From positions 1 through 64,000 of the forward strand of contig CAZBXL010000009.1 of assembly GCA_964495785.1 (NCBI GenBank): 64,000 nt of DNA, in the 5' to 3' direction. Positions within the stretch are counted from its first letter, which is position 1. The number at the start of each line of letters is the position of its first letter. Source of the DNA: RFSX01 sp964495785 (GTDB lineage: Bacteria; Bacteroidota; Bacteroidia; Chitinophagales; Saprospiraceae). The notes under the pieces are model-generated. The model had not been told where the DNA came from. It saw only the letters and a program-made list of their open reading frames with translations, and made no database searches. Positions 44,114 through 53,900 of this stretch are shown piece after piece. Position numbers and translations under genes: made by a program.

Positions 44114-44608
44114 TTACTTTCCTCCGCCCATGTTAAGCATGCTTGGCTCAGTAGTAGGTACTGACTCTTCTTCTTCAGCTTTAAGGACTTCACCTAATAC
44201 CTTAAGTACAATAGGTTCTGTCGTTTCGTTAGTAGTAATCTTTACTGTCTTATTGATTTTACCTAGTCTGTTAGTTGCATATCTGATTTCTATCTCTCCA
44301 GACTCGCCTGGTAGGATAGGCTCTTTTGGCCAGATAGGAACAGTACATCCACAAGATCCTTTACAGTTCTTGATGATAAGAGGCTCATCTCCTGTGTTAG
44401 TAAATGCAATCGTTCTAAGTGGCTCACTGTGTTGCTTGATAACACCATATTGTACTTCTTTAGTATCAAAATGCATTATTGGTCCACCTTCATTACTTAC
44501 TTCTTCTTTAGCTGTATCAGGGTGTGCAATGGCAGTTGGCGTAATTTGACCTATTAATACGCTGAAGCTGAATGCACAAACGATGACGAGTAGTATATTT
44601 TTAAACAT
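44114..44608 (-). CDS. DUF1573 domain protein, secreted
   Basis: The frame opens at 44647, but the ATG at 44608 gives a signal peptide (MFKNILLVIVCAFSFSVLIGQ), so the protein is 164 residues. The DUF1573 domain, an Ig-like fold, is clear: FTNTGDEPLIIKNCKGSCGCTVPIWPKEPI and GEIEIRYATNRLGKINKTVKITTN. The GSCGC cysteines are a family mark. The C-terminal ~25 residues are Glu/Thr-rich and disordered. It is likely periplasmic or surface-exposed; the role is unknown. Confidence 0.85.
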   Translation of the reverse strand: MFKNILLVIVCAFSFSVLIGQITPTAIAHPDTAKEEVSNEGGPIMHFDTKEVQYGVIKQHSEPLRTIAFTNTGDEPLIIKNCKGSCGCTVPIWPKEPILPGESGEIEIRYATNRLGKINKTVKITTNETTEPIVLKVLGEVLKAEEEESVPTTEPSMLNMGGGK

Positions 44609-44811
44609 AATTTTGAAATTTAATTTTAATCCACAATTGTTACACAAAGCTAATATTATTCAAATCAATATGAAACTAATAAATGCTTAATGAGACGTTA
44701 ATTCTTTAGTAATTATATTTCCACAATGTCTATTTATATGCAAACATTAATCCATAGTCATGGAAAATAGTTCTAATTTTACGTTTTTTGAAAGAACCTA
44801 ATCGTGCATAT

Positions 44812-46952
44812 ATGCTTCAATACCCTAAGTTAAAAGAGAATTCTTCTTCTGATGACAAAGCTGCAAATTATAAAAATAGGGTTCTCAATGACTTCTGGAT
44901 TTCTGCTGTAAGTAGAGAAGCAAGTATCTTAGGTAGAAAAGAAGTCCTCAATGGCAAAGCCAAATTTGGCATTTTAGGGGATGGAAAAGAAGTACCACAG
45001 GTGGCTTTGGCTCATTTCTTTGAGAAAGGCGATTTTAGATCAGGTTATTACAGAGATCAGACGTGGATGATGGCCTTAGGTATATGCGATTTACAACAGT
45101 ATTTTGCTCAGCTCTATGCAGACCCCGCTAATGACCCTTTTAGCAGCGGCCGCCAGATGAATAATCACTTTGCCACAGCACTTATAGATGAAGATGATAA
45201 CTGGCTTCGTCATACTGACAGATATAATATAAGCGCCGATATATCCTCTACAGGAGGCCAGATGGCCAGAGCATTGGGATTGGCCTTTGCTTCTACAAAA
45301 TATAGAAACATTAAGGACCTTGATCCTGATAATAACTTTTCTAATAATGGTCGAGAGATCGTCTGGTGCTCTATAGGAGATGCAAGTACCTCTGAAGGTA
45401 TATTCTGGGAGGCTCTTAATGCAGCTTCTGTTGTTAAGCTTCCGCTTGTCGTGTTGGTGTGGGATGATGGATATGGTATATCAGTGCCTGTATCCCGACA
45501 GACAACTAAAGGGAGTATATCAGACGCAGCAGAAGGATTTAAAGTAGACGATAATGGCGATGGTATTTTAATATACAAAGTGAAGGCGTGGGACTATGCA
45601 GGACTAATTAATGTATTTGATAAGGTCTCTAAAGAAACACGAGAACAGCATACTACGGTATTGATACATATAGAAGAATGTACACAGCCTCAGGGGCATT
45701 CTACTTCTGGTTCTCATGAGAGATATAAGTCTAAGAAGAGATTAGCATGGGAAGAAGAATATGACGGTCTCAAGAAAATGGGAGAATGGATCGTAGAATC
45801 TGGAATTGCCGATCAAGATCAGGTCGATAAAATATTAGAAGACTCTAAAGTATTCGTAAAGGAAGAAGCCAAAAAGGCATGGAGTAATTATCAAGCTCCT
45901 GTAAAGCAGAAAAAAGCCCTACTTGGTACGCTTCACAAAGAAATATCAGATAGCAGTTACAGTTATCTTAAGGAAGAACTTAATAGCACAGTCTATCCTA
46001 CGTACGGCGAGATTGTCGCTAATGCAAAGAAGTTGCAGCATCACCTACTGAATGATGGTAAAGAAATTCCAGAGGCCCTAAGAGTATTCATTGAAGAAGC
46101 CCATCACCATGGAGAGGAGGTATATAGAAATAATTTATACAGTCACTCTTCTAAGTCTGCACTTAATGTTCCTGTAGTGGCACCCGTTTTTTCAGAAAAT
46201 TCTGAAAGTATAAATGGCTACACACTTATCAATAAGTTTTTTGATATCATATTTGAAAAACATCCTAATACTGTCGCTTTTGGAGAGGATGTAGGTAACA
46301 TCGGAGGGGTTAATCAGGGCTTTGCAGGATTACAGGATAAATATGGTAAGGAGAGAGTCTTTGACTCCGGTATCAGGGAGTGGAGTATAATCGGAGGTGC
46401 AATAGGTCTTGCCATGAGGGGCATCCGTCCTATAGCAGAGATACAATATCTCGACTATCTGATCTATGCAATGTCACCGTTAAGTGATGACTTATCTACA
46501 CTTAGATATAGGTCTAACGGATTGCAGATGGCTCCCGCTATCATAAGAACAAGAGGGCATAGATTAGAGGGTATATGGCATGCTGGGTCTCCACTTGGTA
46601 TGATGATTAATAGTCTTCGAGGCATGTATATATGTGTGCCACGTAATTTCACTCAAGCTGCAGGAATGTATAACACCTTGTTGCAATCCAGTGATCCAGG
46701 TATAGTCATCGAAGTCTTAAATGGTTATAGAATTAAGGAAGCACTGCCTGATAACTTAGGAGAATACACAGTGCCTCTCGGTGTACCAGAAATATTAANN
46801 NNNNNNNNNNNNNNNNNNNNNNNNNNNNNNNNNNNNNNNNNNNNNNNNNNNNNNNNNNNNNNNNNNNNNNNNNNNNNNNNNNNNNNNNNNNNNNNNNNAA
46901 GCCACAAGTAGGAGATATCGTGGATGCCATATTAGAAGTTATAGCAGAATAA
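44812..46952 (+). CDS. 2-oxoacid dehydrogenase E1, alpha and beta subunits fused (contains assembly gap)
   Basis: This thiamine-diphosphate enzyme decarboxylates a branched-chain or related 2-oxo acid and passes the acyl group to E2. The alpha half has RDQTWMMALG and the cofactor motif GDASTSEGIFWEALNAASV. The beta half begins near residue 460 with TLINKFFDIIFEKHPNTVAFG and has RSNGLQMAPAIIRTRGH. The sequence runs into 100 N at 46799 and resumes with KPQVGDIVDAILEVIAE and a stop at 46952. From the usual beta-subunit length roughly 100 residues are missing, so the true gap exceeds 100 bp. A TTG at 44788 is an alternative start, but a TACGTTTT promoter box would overlap it. Confidence 0.88.
46799..46898. 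other. Scaffold gap (100 N) inside the E1 gene
   Basis: A 100-N placeholder interrupts the C-terminal domain of the E1 gene. The frame on both sides supports one gene across it, so this join is probably right. Confidence 0.99.
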
Positions 46953-47074
46953 TGAGAAAGTCAAAAGGCAATAATCATAAATCACCTACTCATCATCAGG
47001 ATAGGGGTAGAAATTTTCCCGAAGTATATTTGCACTTTTCAACTGCAGACAATAGTCATGCGTAAATCTTAATA

Positions 47075-47794
47075 GTGCATAAGATCCTTATCATCATACC
47101 TACTTATAATGAGATAGAAAATATAGCTTCTATCATTAATGCGGTATTGGAGATATCCCAGCAGTATCATATCCTTATTGTAGATGATAATTCTCCTGAT
47201 GGTACAGCCGATGTCGTTAAGTCAATGATGAAAGAATATGGTTCCAGATTAGATAATATAGAGCGAGAAGGAAAGTTGGGCTTAGGTACTGCCTACATAA
47301 GAGGCTTCCAATATGCACTGGAGCATGACTTCGATTATATTATGGAAATGGATGCTGACTTCAGTCATAATCCTCAATCTATAGATGCCATATATAAAGC
47401 TTGTCAAGCTGATGGCGTCGGTATGGCTGTAGGTAGCAGATATGTCAAGGGTGGGGGATTTGTCAACTGGAGTAAGTATAGGCTCTTCTTGTCCTATGGC
47501 GCATCTATATATACACGTCTTATAACTGGCATGACGGTCAGAGATGCGACAGCAGGATTCGTTATGTATAAAAGAGAAGTCTTAGCAAAGATGGATCTCA
47601 GCAAAATTGAATTTATAGGCTATGCCTTCCAAATAGAAATGAAATACTACTGCCACTCACTCGGCTACAAGATAGCTGAAGTTCCTATTACATTCGTGGA
47701 TAGAGAACTAGGCACTTCTAAGATGGACTCTTCCATAATCAAAGAAGCTGTCTGGGGTGTGATCAAGATGCGGTTCCGAGATTATAGTAGTTAG
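47075..47794 (+). CDS. Polyprenol-phosphate mannose synthase-like glycosyltransferase (GT2)
   Basis: The 239-residue GT2 enzyme has the start IIIPTYNEIENIASII, the nucleotide-binding VDDNSPDGTADVV, the metal-binding aspartates in MEMDADFSHNPQSI, and the acceptor-region GSRYVKGGG. It resembles dolichol-phosphate mannosyltransferase (Dpm1-like), which transfers mannose from GDP-mannose to a polyprenyl phosphate. Only the soluble domain is present; there is no membrane tail as in longer homologues. The start is a GTG at 47075. Confidence 0.85.
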   Translation: MHKILIIIPTYNEIENIASIINAVLEISQQYHILIVDDNSPDGTADVVKSMMKEYGSRLDNIEREGKLGLGTAYIRGFQYALEHDFDYIMEMDADFSHNPQSIDAIYKACQADGVGMAVGSRYVKGGGFVNWSKYRLFLSYGASIYTRLITGMTVRDATAGFVMYKREVLAKMDLSKIEFIGYAFQIEMKYYCHSLGYKIAEVPITFVDRELGTSKMDSSIIKEAVWGVIKMRFRDYSS

Positions 47795-47939
47795 TTTTTT
47801 TTCGGCACTTTCTTTCGTTCTAAATATATAATGTAAGACTTCTCATATTTACTCAAAAAATAAAATACACATATTTCGTATTTTAGAAGTTCTTAGAAAT
47901 CTCTTTTTACATCAATCAGATTTTTAAAGCTAACCTCTT

Positions 47940-49468
47940 ATGAAAAATATTGTCAGTTTTCTAATATGTATTTCATTTTCATTCCATTCGAACGGTCAGG
48001 TTGCAGGATTTAATTATATCCCATTAGAGTTCGAAACCCTTGAGCCAGAGTGGATACATGATATCTATGACAGCACGATCATAGGTCATGTGATAGATGA
48101 GAACCCCATCGTTGAGTTTGACGGATATTCTCATGTAGTACGAAGTCAATATACTAATCCTCGGTATATAGTGAGAGATGATGCCGTGTATTTAGTGTCA
48201 AGGTTTCAGTATAATAATGATATAGGTGGAGCTATTGTAGAAAAAATAGACTTGGCTACAGGTCAGCCAGAATGGAAGACTGTTTTTGATCTTAGGACGC
48301 AAGATATAAGAGAGTATGCACTAAATATAGAGATAAAGGATAATCGCCTCGTATTATATTGCATTTACCTTAATGAAGACAACGGGCACTTAGCAACAAT
48401 GATCGGTAATGGATTAGGGTTTCTGAGTAGGAAAGAATATGATGTTGATACTGGCTTATTAGTGCAGCAGACTACTCCTGATACAACAGCGAATGATATA
48501 GTCTTACTAAGAAGTCCTTTGTATGATTCAGAGCTTCATTTCTTGAGCGATACAAGCATTCAAGTCATTAGACTTGGGCGAAAGTTTGAGTCAGGATCCT
48601 TTTTGGTTATTGATACCATGGATATGGATGGAGTAAGATTAACACCCACATATACATTATCACATGAGTTGTATTTGGATTGGGAGGATGTCTATGGTAT
48701 TAGGGCTAATTTGTTTGAGAAAGACACCTTCACTGGTGAGATATATAGTATTGACTATTTTAAACCAAACTCTCAAGGACCTGAGGCGAGGACAAGTCAG
48801 CTGCTGAGATATAGCAAATATCATGGCAGGGAGATTGTCCCTTTTGAATATAGCAATTATGATAATGTAGTAGCAATAAATATAAGGCAGGTCACAGAGA
48901 CACATCTTATCATGGATGTCCATAAGGAAGACAACATGGGGTCAGATTTTCTATTTGTAGATAAGGTGACTGGAGCGATAGATAGAACGATATCTTATGC
49001 TAAGCAATTGGCAGATGGTTTTGATCTCTTCCTATACGAAGATGAAGTCATGGTTATGAACTTCAGTAAAATTGGCACCTATTATTATATGGACATCTAT
49101 AAGAGTGTAGGATCGGAGATGCAATTGCTTAAGAGCTTTAAGTTAGGTTTTCCTGATTATATAATTAGAGGTAGTTCATTGCATATGTTGGATGATGGAG
49201 ATTTTTTAGTAGAGTTTCAGTATCAGGGGCGTCAGAACGGTCTTCCAAGAGGAGCTTTCTCAGGTATAATGCGTATTACATCTGAACAGTTAGGATTAAC
49301 GACTTCCACAAAAGAGGTCACTGATATAACTGTCTCTCCATTTAGGATCTATCCTAACCCCGCATCAGATGAATTGTATATAAATTCTAATGAAATAGAA
49401 CCCTACAGTGTCATCATATATGATGTGATGGGGAGAAAGCAGATGTCAAGCAATGATCATCTAAGTAA
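47940..49468 (+). CDS. Secreted protein with T9SS sorting domain (3' end cut by gap)
   Basis: The precursor has a signal peptide (MKNIVSFLICISFSFHSNGQ) followed by ~430 residues of beta-rich sequence, probably a propeller judging by repeats of strand pairs such as HLIMDVHKEDNMGSDFLFVD. No family is recognisable. From FRIYPNPASDELYIN a type A T9SS sorting domain starts; its last ~40 residues are missing in the 100-N gap. It should be exported by the type IX system and fixed to the surface or released. It stands alone. Confidence 0.8.
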
Positions 49469-49568
49469 NNNNNNNNNNNNNNNNNNNNNNNNNNNNNNNN
49501 NNNNNNNNNNNNNNNNNNNNNNNNNNNNNNNNNNNNNNNNNNNNNNNNNNNNNNNNNNNNNNNNNNNN
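49469..49568. other. Scaffold gap (100 N)
   Basis: A 100-N join lies between the ends of two genes that face each other. Both 3' ends are lost, so the distance between them is unknown. Confidence 0.99.
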
Positions 49569-49724
49569 TTTTGAATCTAAGCAAATCTCCAATCCAGGGA
49601 TATTTAAGTTAGCTGGTTCTACGGCTCCGTAATCGCATCCGTATCCTGCAGACTTACAAGATGCTAATGATAAAGAAATTAGAACGATGGCTGCTGCTGC
49701 AATTTTGATGGGTGTGATTTTCAT
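49569..49724 (-). CDS. Small lipoprotein (3' end cut by gap)
   Basis: MKITPIKIAAAAIVLISLSLASC is a good lipoprotein signal with lipobox LASC. About 30 residues of mature protein remain, with CDYGAVEPANLNIPG, before the gap. No family is recognisable. The upstream 386 bp, up to mraZ at 50111, contain only AT-rich sequence, a weak inverted repeat near 49978-49997 (TGTAAGT/GCTTACA) and the mraZ control region. Confidence 0.6.
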
Positions 49725-50041
49725 GGTATTCTATTTTAAATGTGATTGATTATTGAATGTATAAACAGACCTGAACGGCAGTTTAGTATCATGCATATCC
49801 ATGTTTCTGTAGATATTAACCAATTCTTGAGATGTAATTAATACACATTATATATTTTTATAATATATTTATACTTGATCTACTGACACTTATTTGGTAA
49901 AGTAGATGTAAGTAACCTACCTGAGATCATATTACATTGATAATTAGACGACTATATAAGTATATTATGCTATATGTGTAAGTGATACGCTTACAACATT
50001 TTACGTATTTAATTTTTTTTGCATTTATTTGTGAAATAATA

Positions 50042-50072
50042 TGGAGTAAAGTGGGAAAAAGTGGATAAGTGG
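50042..50072 (+). promoter_or_regulatory. MraZ-binding boxes upstream of mraZ
   Basis: TGG triplets begin at 50042, 50052 and 50062, exactly 10 bp apart (TGGAG, TGGGA, TGGAT), with a further TGG at 50070. MraZ is known to bind direct repeats of TGGGN spaced by 5 nt. Their position just upstream of the -7 box suggests that MraZ represses or tunes its own operon. Confidence 0.65.
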
Positions 50073-50074
50073 TG

Positions 50075-50082
50075 TACATTTG
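50075..50082 (+). promoter_or_regulatory. dcw operon promoter -7 element
   Basis: TACATTTG matches TAnnTTTG, with the start point expected near 50089 and the mraZ ATG at 50111. There is no TTTG at -33; the MraZ boxes take that place. Confidence 0.55.
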
Positions 50083-50110
50083 AGTCGTCGACCAATAGAT
50101 AAGAAATGAT

Positions 50111-50578
50111 ATGTACCAGTTAACTGGCGAATACGAATGCAAGATTGATGCGAAAGGTCGCATTAAGTTACCTGCTAATCTGATACGCCAGATAAGTACA
50201 GAAGGTGCATATGATTTTATGGTCAACCGGGGTTTTGAGAATCATTTGATGCTCTATCCTCGTGATGTTTGGGAAAGAAAGACGAAAGAATTAAATCAAC
50301 TCAACATCTACATTAAAAAGAACAGAGAAGCTGTAAGGTATTTTTATAGAGGTGCTACAAGTCTTACGACAGATGCATCGGACAGAATATTATTACCCAA
50401 AAGTCTAATTGAATACGCAGGTATCAAAAAAGAGACAGTGCTTTTCGCTTATCAAGAACAAGTTGAAATCTGGTCAAAAGAGGCATATGAGAATATGATC
50501 GGGCAGGAGCCTGATAATTTTTCGAGTTTAGCTGAGGAAGTTTTCGGCGGAGGTACACATGGGTCAGACCATGAGTGA
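50111..50578 (+). CDS. mraZ: Transcriptional regulator MraZ
   Basis: The 155-residue protein contains two SpoVT/AbrB-like halves: YECKIDAKGRIKLPANLI (residues 7-24) and ATSLTTDASDRILLPKSLIE. It forms a ring that binds the boxes upstream of its own operon. It is the first gene of the cluster; the last 8 bp overlap the likely rsmH start. The length is normal. Confidence 0.94.
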   Translation: MYQLTGEYECKIDAKGRIKLPANLIRQISTEGAYDFMVNRGFENHLMLYPRDVWERKTKELNQLNIYIKKNREAVRYFYRGATSLTTDASDRILLPKSLIEYAGIKKETVLFAYQEQVEIWSKEAYENMIGQEPDNFSSLAEEVFGGGTHGSDHE

Positions 50579-51473
50579 GTATCATCAGCCTGTATTACTT
50601 AAGGAGACCATTGATGCTCTTGTTAGAAAGAATGACGGTATATATATAGACGTCACCTACGGAGGTGGCGGACATTCGAGAGAAATACTAAAAAATTTAG
50701 ATGCCAATGGGCATTTGATAGTCTTTGATCAGGATGGCGAAGCTGAAGAAAATATTATAGATGATCCCAGAATGACTTTCATTAAGTCAAATTTCAGGTA
50801 TATCTATAAGTTTTGGAAGTGGCTGGACATTGATAAGGTAGACGGAGTATTTGCTGACTTAGGGGTATCATCACATCAGTTTGATACGGACTATAGAGGT
50901 TTTTCATATCGTTTTGATGCAGAACTAGACATGCGGATGAATGAGGATATGAACCTTACGGCAAAAGATATTTTGTCTACGTATACAGTGGATCAGTTGC
51001 AGAATGTATTCTCTCGTTACGGCGAGATAAGAAATTCTAAGACGCTTGCTAAAGAGATTGTTGACAATAGAAATAAGGGTTTATACATTATTTCGACTAA
51101 GGATTTGAATTTAATTCTTGATAGACTCAGAATAGGGAACTACAACAAATATTTTGCTCAAGTATATCAAGCATTAAGGATGGAGGTGAATGATGAGATG
51201 AGGGCATTAGAGGAAATGCTCAACGGCAGTCTGCGTATTTTGAAACCTGCAGGTAGACTGGTTGTCATCAGTTATCATTCGTTGGAAGATCGTATAGTTA
51301 AGAGATTTGTCAAATCAGGTAATGCAGATGGAACTGTAGAACGTGATGATTATGGACGATCAATTGCTAAAATGAAAGTGGGCTCTAAAATTATAGAGCC
51401 TACACAAGAAGAACAGCGTGTCAATGCACGCTCGAGAAGTGCAAAGATGCGCATCGGTATAAAGATAGAATAA
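50571..51473 (+). CDS. rsmH: 16S rRNA (cytosine-1402-N4)-methyltransferase RsmH
   Basis: The enzyme methylates N4 of C1402 in 16S rRNA. MSEYHQPVLLKETIDAL is the usual N-terminus, so I start at the ATG at 50571; an ATG at 50559 would add four residues. The AdoMet motif is DVTYGGGGHSREIL, with FADLGVSSHQFD and the C-terminal VISYHSLEDRIVKRF. It overlaps mraZ and is translated with it. Confidence 0.95.
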   Translation: MSEYHQPVLLKETIDALVRKNDGIYIDVTYGGGGHSREILKNLDANGHLIVFDQDGEAEENIIDDPRMTFIKSNFRYIYKFWKWLDIDKVDGVFADLGVSSHQFDTDYRGFSYRFDAELDMRMNEDMNLTAKDILSTYTVDQLQNVFSRYGEIRNSKTLAKEIVDNRNKGLYIISTKDLNLILDRLRIGNYNKYFAQVYQALRMEVNDEMRALEEMLNGSLRILKPAGRLVVISYHSLEDRIVKRFVKSGNADGTVERDDYGRSIAKMKVGSKIIEPTQEEQRVNARSRSAKMRIGIKIE

Positions 51474-51482
51474 GAAAAGTTA

Positions 51483-51749
51483 ATGAGAAACGCTACGAAA
51501 CATATTGGATTTATTTTATTGCTCTCACTGTTGGCGATAGTTTACATCGCTAATACCCACCGTGCTGAGCGTAAATTAAGGAAGATTAATAAGTTGCAGA
51601 AAAGTGTAGATGATGCGAAGTCTCGATACCAGAAGGTTAAGAGTGATAATACGTATAATAGTACGGAGTCACAATTATTTGAGAGGTTAGGAGAAGAGGG
51701 GATGAAGATAAATTCTAAGTCTTCAGTAGTTATTAATTCTTCGCAATAG
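51483..51749 (+). CDS. ftsL: Cell division protein FtsL-like
   Basis: The 88-residue bitopic protein has one membrane segment (IGFILLLSLLAIVYIA, residues 8-23) followed by a short coiled coil (LRKINKLQKSVDDAKSRYQK). FtsL sequences are poorly conserved; position between rsmH and ftsI plus this layout supports the name. It joins FtsB and FtsQ in the divisome. Confidence 0.8.
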   Translation: MRNATKHIGFILLLSLLAIVYIANTHRAERKLRKINKLQKSVDDAKSRYQKVKSDNTYNSTESQLFERLGEEGMKINSKSSVVINSSQ

Positions 51750-51761
51750 TGATGAGTTATT

Positions 51762-53864
51762 ATGGATAGAAAAGCAGAATTACTTGTACGGGTCTACTTT
51801 GTGTTCTTTGTATTCGTATTGTTTGCTGCGATAATATTTGGTCAGGTTATAAAGATAGCTGTGGTCGAGGGTGACAAGTGGAAAAGCCAAGGCGGAAAGA
51901 ATATTAAATGGATAGAGTTAGAAGGAGAACGAGGTAATATCTATAGCTGTAATGGTGATTTGTTATCTACTTCCATTCCTCAGTTTGACATATATGTGGA
52001 TTTGATTACTCCTACTGATAAGTGTTTTAATACCAATATTAAAATGCTCTCGCAGGAGCTCAGTCAGCATTTCGGTAAAACGTCATCTCAGTGGAAAACT
52101 GAATTAGTCAATAAGCGACATGAAGGTAAAACAACCAGAAATTCTGGTGCAGGTTACTATCCTTTATTGAAGAATGTATCTAAAGAGGAGCTTGATCTCC
52201 TTAAGTCATTCCCCATGTTTAGCTTAGGTAGATATAAGGGTGGACTACAGTATGTGAGGCGTAATACAAGAGAAAAGCCTTTTAAGAATCTATGTTCCAG
52301 AACTATCGGATTAGATAGAAAAAATGCAGATAACGTGGGTCTCGAAAGTACTTACGACAAGTTGCTTACGGGAGATGTAGAAAGAAGATTAATGCGAAGA
52401 TTTCCTGGAGATATATGGTTGCCATTGTATGATCCAGAAGAAATAGGAAGGCATGTAGGAGCGGATATTGTCACGACTTTGGATATGCGATATCAAGATA
52501 TATTGCATAGAGAGTTAGAGGCGACGCTGATCAAAGAATCTGCCAAGGCAGGAACGGCTATTCTTATGGAAGTAAATACTGGAGCTATTAAAGCGATGGT
52601 CAATCTCGGTGAGAATGGATCAGGCGGATATTCTGAAGATTGGAATTATGCAATAGCGTCTTCTACTGAGCCAGGTTCTACTTTTAAGTTGATGTCAGCT
52701 TTAGTGATGTTAGATGATGACAAGGTAGGTCTTAATTCGGAAGTTTTCCTTAATGGGGGGCGAATGAAGTTCTACGATAAGACGATGTATGACTCTGATA
52801 TGCACGGTATAAGTACAGCGACTTTTAAGGAAGTTTTTGAGAGATCATCTAATGTAGGAATGGCAAGCTTGGCATTTAAGAATTATGGTAAGAAGTCTGA
52901 GTATGTAAATTTTTATAAAGGCTTAGAAAGATTAGGTGTCACTCAGAAGACGGGAATTGAAATAGCTGGTGAGCCAGAACCATATATAAAGAACCCTTTG
53001 AAGAAAGGAAGTGCTTGGTCGGGATTAAGTGTTCCATGGATGGCTCATGGATATGAGTTAAAAATGACACCATTACAGATACTCAATGTGTATAATACAG
53101 TAGCTAATGATGGTGTGATGTTAAAGCCACATTTGACAAAAGAAATAAGACGTGAGGGTAAAATTTTGACGAAAGTCAGTCCTCAGATATTAAATAAAAG
53201 CATAGCAAGTCCAAGAGCGATTAAAGATGCTCAGGAGCTGTTAGCAAGTGTAGCCGAAAGAGGCACAGCACGAAAATTGAAAATAGATAATGTAAGTTTC
53301 GCTGGGAAGACAGGTACGACAGTGATTAACTATTGGAAGGGAAATGATAAGAAGGAATACAATGCTTCTTTTGCAGGATATTTTCCAGCTGTGAATCCTA
53401 AGTACAGTATGATAGTCGTCGTATATGAACCTAAAGGAAAGTTTTACGGAGCCGAAGTTGCAGGAAAAGTATTTGCCAGAGTGGTAGAGCGGATATCAGG
53501 AATGAGTTCTTATCTTAATGATGCCAGGGAGGTAAAAGAGCATGATATAGCTGTAGAAAGTCAAACAGGTTATAGTGCTGATTTTAAGAGAATACTCGAT
53601 TACATCGGAATGGATTATGGTGATAAATCATCATCAAGATGGGTTCAGATGGATGAGCGAAATGATGAAGTAATTATAGAGAAGAAAGCGATTACTAAGA
53701 ACAAGGTGCCTGATCTAAGAGGAATGGGATTAAGAGATGCGACGTATGTGATCGAGAGTCTTGGGATGGTAGCCGAAGCAGAGGGAGTAGGGCAAGTCTA
53801 TAAGCAGTCCGTTACGCCTGGAGCTTCTATAAAAGATCAGAAGATTAAAATTTATTTGAATTAG
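51762..53864 (+). CDS. ftsI: Division-specific penicillin-binding protein (FtsI/PBP3) with one PASTA domain
   Basis: The 700-residue peptidoglycan transpeptidase has a membrane anchor (residues ~8-30), a pedestal domain, and a transpeptidase domain with active-site SxxK in EPGSTFKLM, SxN in RSSNVGM and KTGT in FAGKTGTTV. The last ~55 residues (KVPDLRGMGLRDATYVIESL) are one PASTA domain, common in Bacteroidota FtsI. It builds septal wall together with FtsW. Confidence 0.94.
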   Translation: MDRKAELLVRVYFVFFVFVLFAAIIFGQVIKIAVVEGDKWKSQGGKNIKWIELEGERGNIYSCNGDLLSTSIPQFDIYVDLITPTDKCFNTNIKMLSQELSQHFGKTSSQWKTELVNKRHEGKTTRNSGAGYYPLLKNVSKEELDLLKSFPMFSLGRYKGGLQYVRRNTREKPFKNLCSRTIGLDRKNADNVGLESTYDKLLTGDVERRLMRRFPGDIWLPLYDPEEIGRHVGADIVTTLDMRYQDILHRELEATLIKESAKAGTAILMEVNTGAIKAMVNLGENGSGGYSEDWNYAIASSTEPGSTFKLMSALVMLDDDKVGLNSEVFLNGGRMKFYDKTMYDSDMHGISTATFKEVFERSSNVGMASLAFKNYGKKSEYVNFYKGLERLGVTQKTGIEIAGEPEPYIKNPLKKGSAWSGLSVPWMAHGYELKMTPLQILNVYNTVANDGVMLKPHLTKEIRREGKILTKVSPQILNKSIASPRAIKDAQELLASVAERGTARKLKIDNVSFAGKTGTTVINYWKGNDKKEYNASFAGYFPAVNPKYSMIVVVYEPKGKFYGAEVAGKVFARVVERISGMSSYLNDAREVKEHDIAVESQTGYSADFKRILDYIGMDYGDKSSSRWVQMDERNDEVIIEKKAITKNKVPDLRGMGLRDATYVIESLGMVAEAEGVGQVYKQSVTPGASIKDQKIKIYLN

Positions 53865-53900
53865 AATAAACATAGTTATCAAAAGTGATAATGGTATAAA

